Position numbers and translations under genes: made by a program. From Burkholderiales bacterium (lineage in GTDB: Bacteria > Pseudomonadota > Gammaproteobacteria > Burkholderiales > Burkholderiaceae_C): a stretch of 11,520 nt of DNA. The notes under the pieces were generated by a model. The model did no database searches. It worked only from the letters and a program-made list of their open reading frames with translations, and was not told where the DNA came from. Shown piece by piece: positions 1 through 7,135 of the stretch (its first letter is position 1; each line of letters begins with the position of its first letter). The DNA lies in contig CANFYD010000063.1 in NCBI GenBank assembly GCA_947450745.1, positions 1 to 11,520 of the forward strand, in the 5' to 3' direction.

Positions 1-1276
1 AGGCCACCGCGAAAGCGAGCGAATAAGTGAAGTAAGCCGACTTGGCGACCTCCATCGACAGCACCCAGCTCAGCGCCGCCAACGCGGCCCCCGCCAGCGC
101 CCCCATCAACAGCCCGACGACACGCTGCGCAGGACCCGCAAACCCAGCCTCGGCCGGCATCATCAGCAAGACGAACATACCGCCCAACAAGGCCAGCAAA
201 CCGCGATAGCCACTGCCGAAGAACATCAGTACCGCAGCAGCAGTGAAGGCCGCCGCTATCAACAAGAGGCCAAGCCTCGCCAGCGTGAAGGGATTGGTCG
301 CCGTTGGACCGACAGGGGCGTTCACGGTGGCACCTTGGCCGACCAGCTTCAGCGCTCGTCGACCTTGCAATTCACGCAGGGCCAGGAATAACCCCAAGCT
401 GACTGGCACGGCCAAGTAAACCCCGCGTGAAAACGTCGTCAGGCAGGCATAGGCCCCGAGCAGCAGCAGCAGCATGGCCCAGGCAAAGCGCTTGGGTGTC
501 TGTGCGCGCAGCAGCAACAGCAGGGCGAAAGGCATGGTCAGCGCCAAGCAGCCATCAAAGGCCGCGCCGCCCACATGCATCTCCCAGAACAGCGCGGTCG
601 TGCGGTAGTCGGTGGAGAAATTCATCAAGCCGGTGAAAGCCTGCCGCTCCCAGACCGCCGCCAAACTGGCCAGCGCCAAAGCCCCGGCCAGCCCGTAAAC
701 CAGGGCCTGGCTCGAGCGGCGCGGCTGGCTGCCGGCGGCCTGCACCCACACCGGCAACAGCAGCAGCGCCAGAAAATAGCTCTTGCCCTGCCGGATGCTG
801 TTCATCGCCTCGTGATAGCCCTGAAACCAGCCGAAGCTGAAGCCGCCGGCGTCCGCCAAACCGCGCTGCACCGACCACAGCATCGACGCAGCGAACAAGC
901 CCATCAGCAGCAGCACCAGCGGCGAATAGGCCAAGGTCTTGCGCCAGGCCGGCAGCTGATGCTTCTTCAACGTCGCTGGAAACCAGGCCAGCGCGGCATA
1001 AGCGCCGGCGGCGCTGGCCAGCACCAGCAGGTCCAGCTCCTCGAACGTGATCCAGCCGGACCAAGGCGCAAAGCCCAGCACCGGCAACAGCGCGAACAGC
1101 GCCGGCGTGGCGGCCCAGAACCGCCACGCCAGCCCTGCGGCCAGCAGCCACAGCAGCACCGCTGTGGCTGCCGACAAGGGGTAATGCGCAGCCAGGCTCA
1201 GCCCAAGGCCAGCACTGAGGGCAGCCAACAGGGCCGGTGCCCAAGCCAGCCGACGGGAGTGTGTGTGAACAGTCAT
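1..1276 (-). CDS. O-antigen ligase/polymerase-like multi-pass membrane protein, C-terminus cut by window edge
   Basis: The frame runs from the ATG at 1276 to the window start without a stop (425 codons), so the protein is incomplete at its C-terminus. It is rich in Leu, Ala, Gly and Trp and forms many hydrophobic segments split by short basic loops, which indicates an inner-membrane protein with about ten or more spans. A polar stretch around residues 219-230 (NFSTDYRTT) and a loop at about 281-287 (TTFSRGVY) resemble the conserved S-R-G region of the Wzy_C/O-antigen ligase family, which polymerises or transfers lipid-linked glycans on the periplasmic side. The match is by motif and general character only, so another polysaccharide-related membrane family is possible. 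It is divergent from phoD across 89 bp. No strong ribosome-binding site is visible; an AGGA lies 11 bases from the start. Confidence 0.6.
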   Translation of the reverse strand, partial: MTVHTHSRRLAWAPALLAALSAGLGLSLAAHYPLSAATAVLLWLLAAGLAWRFWAATPALFALLPVLGFAPWSGWITFEELDLLVLASAAGAYAALAWFPATLKKHQLPAWRKTLAYSPLVLLLMGLFAASMLWSVQRGLADAGGFSFGWFQGYHEAMNSIRQGKSYFLALLLLPVWVQAAGSQPRRSSQALVYGLAGALALASLAAVWERQAFTGLMNFSTDYRTTALFWEMHVGGAAFDGCLALTMPFALLLLLRAQTPKRFAWAMLLLLLGAYACLTTFSRGVYLAVPVSLGLFLALRELQGRRALKLVGQGATVNAPVGPTATNPFTLARLGLLLIAAAFTAAAVLMFFGSGYRGLLALLGGMFVLLMMPAEAGFAGPAQRVVGLLMGALAGAALAALSWVLSMEVAKSAYFTYSLAFAVA

Positions 1277-1365
1277 GGAGCGCGTCATCCTGAAGCTAGC
1301 AGCCACGTCAGCGGGCGGCGGATGATAGCCGGACGGCTGGCGGCGGGCCTTGCAGTGCCGCCGTT

Positions 1366-2949
1366 ATGCTGGCGGGCATGACACCCATCACCGCCCCCGA
1401 TCTGGCCCGCCGTCGTCTGCTGAAAACCGGTTTGCAAACCAGCCTCGCCGTCGGCAGCGCGCCGCTGTTCATCCGCCACGCCTTGGCCAATACAGCGGCC
1501 GATGTGGAGCGCTTTGCGCTGGGCCTGGCCTCCGGCTGCCCGCGACCGGACCGCATGGTGTTGTGGACGCGGCTGACCGGCGCGGATCTGCCGGCGCAAG
1601 TCGAGGTGAAGTGGGAGCTGGCCGAGGACGAAGCCTTCTCCAAAATAGCCGCCAGCGGCAGCGAGCAGGCCGTGGCCGCCGACGCCCACAGCGTGCATGC
1701 CGAGCCCAGCGGCTTGCGCCCGGACCGCTGGTATTGGTACCGCTTCACCGCCCTGGGCGCGCGCAGCAGCGTGGGCCGAACCCGCACTGCGCCGGCGCCG
1801 GATGCCACGGTGGCGCGCTTGAACTTCGCCATCACCTCGTGCCAGCGCTGGGATCACGGGCTCTACACCGCCTGGGGCGACTTGGCGCAGCAGCAGGAGC
1901 TGGATGTGGTGCTGTTCCTGGGCGACTACATCTACGAATCGGCGGCAGGTGCTGCGCCGGTGCCGGGCCAGCGCAGCCACCAGGGTGGCCTGTGCCGCAG
2001 CTTGGCCGACTACCGACAGCGCTACGCCCAGTACAAAAGCGACCCGCTGCTGCAAGCCGCCCATGCCCGCGCGCCGTGGATCATCACCTGGGACGACCAC
2101 GAGGTGGACAACGACTGGGCCGGCGACAGCTCGCAAGGCCTGGAGAGCGACTTCCCGCAGCGCCGGGTGGCGGCCGCAAAGGCCTATTGGGAGCACATGC
2201 CCTTCCCCAAAGCGATGCGGCCGCGCGGCCATGAAATCCGCCTCTACGCCCATTACGACTGGGGCAACTTGGCCCGCATCATCATGCTGGACGACCGCCA
2301 GTGGCGCGACCCGCAGGTCTGCCCCAAGCCGGGCCGTGGCGGCTCCAACACCGTGGCGCTGCAGGATTGCCCGGCCTTTGCCGACCCCAAGCGCACGCTG
2401 CTCGGCAGCACACAAGAGCGCTGGCTGGCGCAAAGCTGGGACGCGAGCCGGCCCTGGAACCTGCTCGGCCAGCAAACGCTGATGTCCCGCATGAACTGGC
2501 AAGAGAACCCCGACAAGCAAGGCATCTACTGGACCGACGGCTGGGACGGTTACCCGCTGGCCCGCCAGCGCTTGCTGAACGACTTGGCCGCACGCCAATT
2601 GCCCAACGCGGTAGTGCTGGGTGGCGACGTGCATGCCAATTACGTCAGCGACCTGAAGGCAGATTTTGACGACCCCAAAAGTGCCGTGCTGGCGACCGAA
2701 TTCTGCGGCACCTCGATCACCAGCCAGGGCCTCGACCAGACTCGCATCAACCGTGCCCTGCCCCACAACCCGCACATCAAGTACGGCCGCAGCGACCAGC
2801 ACGGCTATGTCCGCTTTGCGCTGCAAGCCGGCCGGCTGGATGCCGAGCTGCGCAGCGTGCAATCGCTGTGGCTGCCGGGCAGCCCGGTCGAGGTGTCGGC
2901 CCGCTTCAGCGTCGAGGCCGGCAAGCCGGGGGCGCAACAAGTGGGCTGA
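1366..2949 (+). CDS. phoD: PhoD-family alkaline phosphatase, Tat-exported
   Basis: This is a 527-residue protein of usual length for the PhoD metallophosphoesterase family, which hydrolyses phosphomonoesters and diesters outside the cytoplasm when phosphate is short. The N-terminus carries a twin-arginine signal (RRRLLK at 15-20, then a hydrophobic stretch ending in an AxA-like site near residue 41), so export of the folded, metal-loaded protein by Tat is expected. The N-terminal beta domain is followed by the metal-site motifs LGDYIYE (about 185-191), WDDHEVDNDW (242-251) and GGDVHANY (419-426). A second ATG at 1378 (residue 5) is an equally possible start, as neither has a good ribosome-binding site. 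Its stop lies 31 bp from that of the convergent kinase-like gene. No pho box was recognised upstream. Confidence 0.9.
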   Translation: MLAGMTPITAPDLARRRLLKTGLQTSLAVGSAPLFIRHALANTAADVERFALGLASGCPRPDRMVLWTRLTGADLPAQVEVKWELAEDEAFSKIAASGSEQAVAADAHSVHAEPSGLRPDRWYWYRFTALGARSSVGRTRTAPAPDATVARLNFAITSCQRWDHGLYTAWGDLAQQQELDVVLFLGDYIYESAAGAAPVPGQRSHQGGLCRSLADYRQRYAQYKSDPLLQAAHARAPWIITWDDHEVDNDWAGDSSQGLESDFPQRRVAAAKAYWEHMPFPKAMRPRGHEIRLYAHYDWGNLARIIMLDDRQWRDPQVCPKPGRGGSNTVALQDCPAFADPKRTLLGSTQERWLAQSWDASRPWNLLGQQTLMSRMNWQENPDKQGIYWTDGWDGYPLARQRLLNDLAARQLPNAVVLGGDVHANYVSDLKADFDDPKSAVLATEFCGTSITSQGLDQTRINRALPHNPHIKYGRSDQHGYVRFALQAGRLDAELRSVQSLWLPGSPVEVSARFSVEAGKPGAQQVG

Positions 2950-2980
2950 ACGGACGCCCGCTCAGCGCGGGTCGGCCTTG

Positions 2981-4459
2981 CTACCGACTGGTAGGCTGCA
3001 ACGGGTCAATACCGCGCGGCTCATCCTCCGTCAGCTCACTGAGCTGACCCAGCTTCAGTGAAAGCGCTGGCGGGCGGCTGAACTTGCGCGGCTCGGCGGC
3101 CGGCGGATTTACAGCAGCAGTCAGCGGAGCAGTCACAGCAACAACTGCGGGGCTGCTCAGCGGCGCTGTGGCGGCATCCGGAGGCAAGGCAGGCGGCACC
3201 GCAGGCATTTCTTCGGGTTGGGCCAGCACCGGACGCAAACCGACGTCCGGTGACAGCTTCAAGCCCGGCGCGCCCGGCTCTGGCCACAAGGCCAGGTTGG
3301 CCCAACTGCCAGCCCCCAGCAGCGCGGCCAAGGCGAACGCCAGCGTTGCCAGGCGGCGACTCGGTATGGGCGTTGCAGGCCACGCCGCGCGCTGCCCATC
3401 CCAAGCGACACCGTTGCCGGAGGAGCGGGCGGCTGGCTTTGCCTTGAGGCTGCTTTTGGGAGGAGCTCGCCGGGCTGAATTGAACAGCGGGGAAGGCGGC
3501 ACCGGCATTGGCGAAGGCACCGGCGAGGGCATCGGCGTCAAGGCCAGGGCCGAATGGTTGGCACCGGCCAGCCAGGCGCGCAAGTCATCGGCCAGCGCTT
3601 CGGCACTGGCATGACGCTGGGCGATCAACGGCGACGCCGCTTTGTGCAGCAAGGCATCGAGGCTGAGCTGTTCCAGCGCGCTCAAGCAGGGCCAGGCCGC
3701 CGCACGCGAGACGTCATCCACGCCCGCGCCTCGCTCGGACGGCAAGCGCCCGTCAACCAACATGCACAGCAGCGCGCCCAAGCCGTAGACCTCGCTGCTC
3801 AAGCTGGGCGGCGCACCGGCCATCAGCTCCAAGCTCATGTAGCCGGGCGTCGTGCCCAGGCTGGTGCCGCGCTCGAACGGGTCGGCCGGGTCAGGCATCG
3901 GCAGCAAGCCCAAGCCCATCAGCGTCAGGTGCTGATCTGCATCCACCCAGAGCATGGCCGGGTCCATCTCGCCCAGCAGCCAGCCCTGCTGGTGGGTCGC
4001 GCGCAGCAGCTCGCACAACTGCACCAGCAACAACAAGCGCTCGCGCAGCGGCAGTGACGCACAAGCGCTCAAGATCGGCTGCCCGTCGGTCCAGTCCAGT
4101 ATCAAATAAGGCTGACCCGCCGCAGTCACGCCGCTGTCCGTCGGCACGGTGATGGCCGGGTGCCGCAGTTGCCCCAATTCGCCCACTTGATCGCCAAAGC
4201 GCAGCAACACGCCGGCCGATCGCTCGTTGCGCGGCAACACCAGCACCACGCTGGCCCGATCAGCCGCCAACGCATGCTGGGCGCGGAACCACTGCCCGCC
4301 CCGACCACCGGCCCCGGCATGCAGCGCCGCACCCAAGCGCCAAACGCCCAACGCCGTGCCCTCGCTCAACGCGGCTGGCGGGGAAGCAGGGAGCAGCAGC
4401 GACGATGATGACGACGACTGCGACTGCAGCAAGGAATGGGCAAGTTCGGGCATACGCAT
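2981..4459 (-). CDS. Membrane-anchored Ser/Thr protein kinase-like protein, probable pseudokinase
   Basis: The 492-residue protein (from the ATG at 4459) has a Gln/Ser-rich N-terminus (Ser run at 15-20), a kinase-like domain at about 35-300, a Pro-rich linker, one hydrophobic segment at about 370-388 and a Pro/Ala-rich tail. Kinase fold hints are the Gly-rich loop (42-55), the hinge-like YLILDW stretch and a clear activation-segment end (TTPGYMSLE, 203-211), followed by a helix-F-like region (SSEVYGLGALLCMLVDGRLP). The catalytic residues are absent: the HRDxKxxN loop reads LGEMDPAM (162-169), the DFG position reads MGL (181-183), and no VAxK lysine is seen near 71-76. A scaffolding or sensing role is therefore more likely than phosphotransfer. 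The frame extends to a TTG at 4537, but the added residues look non-domain, and the ATG at 4453 is a further option. Confidence 0.75.
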   Translation of the reverse strand: MRMPELAHSLLQSQSSSSSSLLLPASPPAALSEGTALGVWRLGAALHAGAGGRGGQWFRAQHALAADRASVVLVLPRNERSAGVLLRFGDQVGELGQLRHPAITVPTDSGVTAAGQPYLILDWTDGQPILSACASLPLRERLLLLVQLCELLRATHQQGWLLGEMDPAMLWVDADQHLTLMGLGLLPMPDPADPFERGTSLGTTPGYMSLELMAGAPPSLSSEVYGLGALLCMLVDGRLPSERGAGVDDVSRAAAWPCLSALEQLSLDALLHKAASPLIAQRHASAEALADDLRAWLAGANHSALALTPMPSPVPSPMPVPPSPLFNSARRAPPKSSLKAKPAARSSGNGVAWDGQRAAWPATPIPSRRLATLAFALAALLGAGSWANLALWPEPGAPGLKLSPDVGLRPVLAQPEEMPAVPPALPPDAATAPLSSPAVVAVTAPLTAAVNPPAAEPRKFSRPPALSLKLGQLSELTEDEPRGIDPLQPTSR

Positions 4460-4668
4460 AGGGTTACCCGGAATCGTAGGGGATGAAGCTCGGCCGAGCC
4501 CCCTGCCCGAGCCCCGCAAACCGGGGGTAACGCGCAATTGCGCACGGCTTGGGCCGGTTCAGCCCAGAGATGCCGCTAAAAACAGAACAGGCGCAAGAGG
4601 TCGTTCGTCACGAAAACGCGCAGTGCCCAATAGCAGCGCTGTGCCGCACCCAAGCAAAGGCTAATGCC
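4460..4668. other. Intergenic region between the sulfur operon and the kinase-like gene
   Basis: These 209 bases hold no convincing gene. They contain a perfect 12-bp palindrome (GCGCAATTGCGC, 4532-4543), a 9-bp near-palindrome GGGTTACCC (4461-4469) directly upstream of the kinase-like ATG, and a small hairpin over the end of the upstream gene (4657-4670). The promoter of the kinase-like gene presumably lies here, but no convincing -35/-10 pair was found. Confidence 0.4.
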
Positions 4669-4670
4669 TT
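4657..4670 (-). terminator. Weak hairpin at the 3' end of the sulfur operon
   Basis: AAGGC and GCCTT form a 5-bp stem with a 4-base loop that overlaps the stop codon of the second YeeE/YedE gene. It is followed on the minus strand by TGCTTGGG rather than a T-run. It could be a weak terminator or mRNA 3' end, or chance. Confidence 0.15.
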
Positions 4671-5082
4671 ACTTGGCGCTGAGGAACTTGTCGTGCAGCA
4701 CCATGCCGGCCAGCATGGCCGCCACGAAGATGGCGGCTGAGCCCGAACCGCTGCCCAAGGCCACCAGGGCCGGGCCGGGGCAGAAACCGCCAATGCCCCA
4801 ACCAATGCCGAACAGCAGGCCGCCGGTGATCAGGCGACGGTCAACGGTCTTGTTGACGGGGATCTCGATCGGCGCACCGGTCCAGGACCGATCGCGGCGG
4901 CGCGCACGTGCGAAGGCCACCATGCCCACCGCGATAGCCCCGCCCATGACCAGCGCCAGACTCGGATTCCAAGCCCCGGCGAGATCCAGGAAGCCCTTCA
5001 CTTTGAGGGGCTCGGTCATGCCGGCCAGAATCAAGCCGATGCCGAAAATAAGGCCACTGAAAAAACCGAAAAGATGACTCAT
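4669..5082 (-). CDS. YeeE/YedE (DUF395) half-size membrane protein, second of a pair
   Basis: This 137-residue integral membrane protein has four hydrophobic segments and the family hallmark GGFCPGPA at 98-105 with a single conserved-type cysteine, C101. YeeE/YedE proteins import sulfur compounds; thiosulfate is the known case, using membrane-buried cysteines. Here the family appears as two small proteins, so this one probably pairs with the product of 5091-5534. The start at 5082 follows the upstream stop by 8 bp and has no good ribosome-binding site of its own, which suggests translational coupling. The frame remains open upstream to 5322, but that part is out-of-frame overlap with the neighbouring gene. 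Substrate is not determined; thiosulfate or another reduced sulfur species is an inference from the family and from the BigR-like regulator. Confidence 0.85.
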   Translation of the reverse strand: MSHLFGFFSGLIFGIGLILAGMTEPLKVKGFLDLAGAWNPSLALVMGGAIAVGMVAFARARRRDRSWTGAPIEIPVNKTVDRRLITGGLLFGIGWGIGGFCPGPALVALGSGSGSAAIFVAAMLAGMVLHDKFLSAK

Positions 5083-5090
5083 AGCAAGCT

Positions 5091-5534
5091 TTAGAAGAGG
5101 TGGCGCAGCACAAACACGGTGGCGAAACCCGCCCCCATGAAGGCCAGCACATTGACCAAGGAGCGCCCCGAAAAGCGGCTCAAACCACAGACACCATGAC
5201 CGCTGGTACAGCCGTTGCCCATGCGCACGCCGACCCCCACCAGCAAGCCGGCGACGACCAAGCTTGCCGTGCCCACATCCACCGTGGCAGCCGGCAGCGG
5301 TGCGGCCAAACGCCAGACCCACGGTGCCACCAGCAGGCCAACAATGAAGAGCAGGCGGTTGGCATCAGGCCGCAAACTCGTCCCCGCCAGCAGGGCCCGC
5401 AGCGGGCTGGCCACGATGCCGGCAATGCCCGCAATGCGGCCATTTGCCAGCAGATACAGGGCGGCAGCCAAGCCGATCACGACCCCGCCGGCCAAGGACG
5501 CCCAGGGCGTGAAGTGAGACCAATCAATCGTCAT
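5091..5534 (-). CDS. YeeE/YedE (DUF395) half-size membrane protein, first of a pair
   Basis: The 147-residue protein has about four membrane spans and the family signature GNGCTSGHGVCGLSRFS at about 106-122, with cysteines C109 and C116. This C-x-S-G-H-G-x-C loop is the recognisable YeeE/YedE sulfur-transport motif; cysteines in this position pass thiosulfate through the membrane in characterised homologues. The ATG overlaps the stop of the upstream ArsR gene by four bases (ATGA, 5531-5534), which is strong evidence for one operon and coupled translation. The next gene, 8 bp downstream, carries the other conserved cysteine motif, so the two are likely to form one functional unit. DUF395 pairs next to BigR-type repressors are known in sulfide-response operons. 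Confidence 0.88.
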   Translation of the reverse strand: MTIDWSHFTPWASLAGGVVIGLAAALYLLANGRIAGIAGIVASPLRALLAGTSLRPDANRLLFIVGLLVAPWVWRLAAPLPAATVDVGTASLVVAGLLVGVGVRMGNGCTSGHGVCGLSRFSGRSLVNVLAFMGAGFATVFVLRHLF

Positions 5535-6031
5535 TCGGAGTCCTTGCGAGGCCGCATGACGCGACCGGTTGTGGTTGTTGTGGTGGTGGAGGTGGTTGGG
5601 GTGAGCTGCCGGCTGTTGTTGTCATCAGCCGCAGGCGCTTGTGCCGTGCAGAACAAGCGGTAGAGCGTCTCCAGCACCGCCAGAGCGGCCGGTGACGCGA
5701 TGCTGTAAAAAATGCTTTTGCCCTCGCGCCGGGTGGCGACAAGACGCTCCCCACGCAAGACCGCCAACTGTTGCGACAGCGAAGGTTGCTCGATGCTGGC
5801 GAGCAAGCCCAATTCGGTGACGGTTTTCTCGCCGCTGACCAATTGGCACAGCAGCAGCAGGCGATCCGGATTGGCCAGCGCCTTGAGCAGCTCAGCAGCA
5901 TCCGTCGCCCGCTCAGCAAAGTGGGCCGGCAGCGAGAACGGCAGGGCTAACGGCAGCACCAACGCCGCCGCTGCAAGCGCGTCAGCTGCTTCGGTGGCCT
6001 GCGAATTACGGGGTGATGAGCGAGTTTGCAT
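5531..6031 (-). CDS. bigR: ArsR-family repressor of the BigR/SqrR sulfur-sensing type
   Basis: The 166-residue protein has a winged-helix ArsR core at about 45-130 (AELLKALANPDRLLLLCQL, then the recognition region QPSLSQQLAVLR at 82-93). Two cysteines, C62 and C128, lie 66 residues apart, the same spacing as C42 and C108 in Xylella BigR, and in matching contexts (LLLCQLVSGE and LYRLFC). In that family persulfide or polysulfide links the two cysteines and releases the operator. An unusual N-terminal extension of about 40 hydrophobic or Ala-rich residues and a poly-Thr tail (about 144-155), encoded by a G/T-rich stretch, lie outside the core. A later start is possible, as the core begins near residue 38. 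It is the first gene of the operon, and its stop overlaps the start of the first YeeE gene. It probably represses itself and both transporters. Confidence 0.87.
   Translation of the reverse strand: MQTRSSPRNSQATEAADALAAAALVLPLALPFSLPAHFAERATDAAELLKALANPDRLLLLCQLVSGEKTVTELGLLASIEQPSLSQQLAVLRGERLVATRREGKSIFYSIASPAALAVLETLYRLFCTAQAPAADDNNSRQLTPTTSTTTTTTTGRVMRPRKDSE
5567..5603. repeat. G/T-rich low-complexity tract coding the poly-Thr tail of the ArsR protein
   Basis: On the plus strand this stretch is almost entirely G and T, built from irregular GGT/TGT triplets. On the minus strand it encodes a run of threonines near the C-terminus of the ArsR regulator, about 35 bases before the overlapping start of the next gene. 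Triplet slippage here would change tail length without shifting the frame. Confidence 0.7.
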
Positions 6032-6037
6032 TTGATC

Positions 6038-6079
6038 TGCATCATACTACGATTAAATATATTGTAGTTTGTTGATGCA
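6038..6079. promoter_or_regulatory. Nested inverted repeat, candidate BigR-type operator/promoter
   Basis: Immediately upstream of the ArsR start (6031) are two nested dyads: TGCATCA (6038-6044) with TGATGCA (6073-6079), and ACTAC (6046-6050) with GTAGT (6064-6068). They surround an A/T-only centre in an otherwise GC-rich region. BigR-type repressors bind AT-rich palindromes over their own promoter, so this is the best operator candidate. On the minus strand TATGAT and TACAAT are possible -10 elements within it, but no matching -35 was found. The two dyads are offset by about 1.5 bases. Confidence 0.6.
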
Positions 6080-6129
6080 TGGGGTTGGATGGCAAGGTGG
6101 AAGCAAACCTGCCCGCCCAGACACTGTTC

Positions 6130-7059
6130 TCAGGTTTCGAGCGATGCTTTCGCCCCTGCTGCCAGTGCCCGCCCCACCTGATCCAGCAGCGCCACCCGAG
6201 CCGGCGCGGCGACCAGGTCGGACAGCAGCTTCCACTGATGCCAGTAGAGCGTGACCGCAATGCTCAAGTCGGGTCGCAGCGCCAGCAGCGTGCCGTTGGC
6301 GATCAAGTCACGCACTTGCAGTTCCGGTGCCACGCCAACGCCCCAGCCCAGGCAGACGGCCCGCACATAGGCCTCGCTGGACGGCACATAACGCTCCTGC
6401 AAACGCGGCGCGCGCACGCCAAAAGCCTGGGCCACCCATTGCGCTTGGGCGTCGTCCTTGCGGTTGAAGACTAAAAATGGCGTGGTCGCGAAGTTCGCTG
6501 CGTTCAGCCCGTCCGGCAAACAGGTCTGCATGAAGGCCGGGCTGGCCACCGCCACATAGCGCATCACGCCCAGCGCTTGCACCAGGCAACCGCGCAGCGC
6601 TCGGGCGACGGTGCTGACGCAGCCCAACACTTCGCCCTGGCGCAGCCAATCGTGGGTGAAGTCCTGGTCATCGACGATCAGCTCCAGGCCGTAACCCTCT
6701 TTCAGCCCGGCTTGCACCAGCGGGTTCAGCGCCGGCAGCACCCAGGTGGCCAAGCTGTCGGCGTTGACGGCAATCGCAATCCGCTCGTTCGGGGCCACCT
6801 GCGCGCCCAGCTCCCGCGCCACTTCGGTGCGCAGCGCCTGCAGTTGGCGGGCAAAGCGCAGCAACACCTTGCCGGCTTCGGTCAGCCGTAGCGGGCGCGA
6901 GCGCACCACCAGCAGTTGCCCGACCTGCGCTTCCAGGTTGCGCAGCCGCTGCGAGACGGCGCTTTGCGTGATGGATAACTGCTGCGCCGCGCGCTCGAAG
7001 CTGCGCTCGTCGGCCAGCGCGGCAATGCAATCCAGCCCGGCAGGGTCGAGGTCGTTCAT
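6130..7059 (-). CDS. argP: LysR-family regulator ArgP/LysG (IciA)
   Basis: The 309-residue protein has the LysR layout: an N-terminal winged helix-turn-helix (FERAAQQLSITQSAVSQRLR at 21-40) and a two-lobed effector domain. The stretch NADSLATWVLPAL at 99-111, the SSEAYVRAV segment and the near-terminal LYWHQWK are characteristic of ArgP (IciA)/LysG, which senses lysine and arginine and activates the basic amino acid exporter gene. It is divergent from that exporter here, with a 76-bp shared control region, the usual arrangement. The start is supported by an AGAGG five bases upstream on the minus strand. The effector is inferred from the family and could be Lys, Arg or His. Confidence 0.92.
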   Translation of the reverse strand: MNDLDPAGLDCIAALADERSFERAAQQLSITQSAVSQRLRNLEAQVGQLLVVRSRPLRLTEAGKVLLRFARQLQALRTEVARELGAQVAPNERIAIAVNADSLATWVLPALNPLVQAGLKEGYGLELIVDDQDFTHDWLRQGEVLGCVSTVARALRGCLVQALGVMRYVAVASPAFMQTCLPDGLNAANFATTPFLVFNRKDDAQAQWVAQAFGVRAPRLQERYVPSSEAYVRAVCLGWGVGVAPELQVRDLIANGTLLALRPDLSIAVTLYWHQWKLLSDLVAAPARVALLDQVGRALAAGAKASLET

Positions 7060-7135
7060 AAGTGCCTCTAATGTAGAACGAGAAATATTAATTCAACTTC
7101 TGATTTGGCCCGCCTCTGCCGACAATCCGGCTCCA
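7060..7135. promoter_or_regulatory. Divergent argP-argO control region
   Basis: This 76-bp gap holds the AT-rich stretch expected for a LysR-type binding region (about 7078-7100, around GAAATATTAATTC). It also holds a short perfect dyad, TCTA-ATG-TAGA (7067-7077), that overlaps the argP ribosome-binding site on the minus strand. By analogy with lysG-lysE and argP-argO pairs, ArgP should bind here to activate the exporter and perhaps to limit its own expression. No exact T-N11-A box or -35/-10 pair could be fixed with confidence. Confidence 0.5.

Noticed and set aside
555..1244. 229-residue minus-strand frame inside the membrane-protein region
   Set aside because: It is a different frame of the same strand. 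The frame from 1276 gives hydrophobic spans and runs open to the window edge, while this one gives Arg/Gly-rich text.
1285..2940. 551-residue minus-strand frame opposite phoD
   Set aside because: No recognisable domain, and it lies wholly opposite a well-supported PhoD with all metal motifs.
2954..2972. Possible bidirectional terminator between phoD and the kinase-like gene
   Set aside because: CCCGC-TCAGC-GCGGG gives only a 5-bp stem with no T-run on either side; too weak to call.
4460..4537. TTG-initiated N-terminal extension of the kinase-like protein
   Set aside because: The extra residues are Gly/Arg/Pro-rich without domain character, and the stretch contains the palindrome; the ATG at 4459 is preferred.
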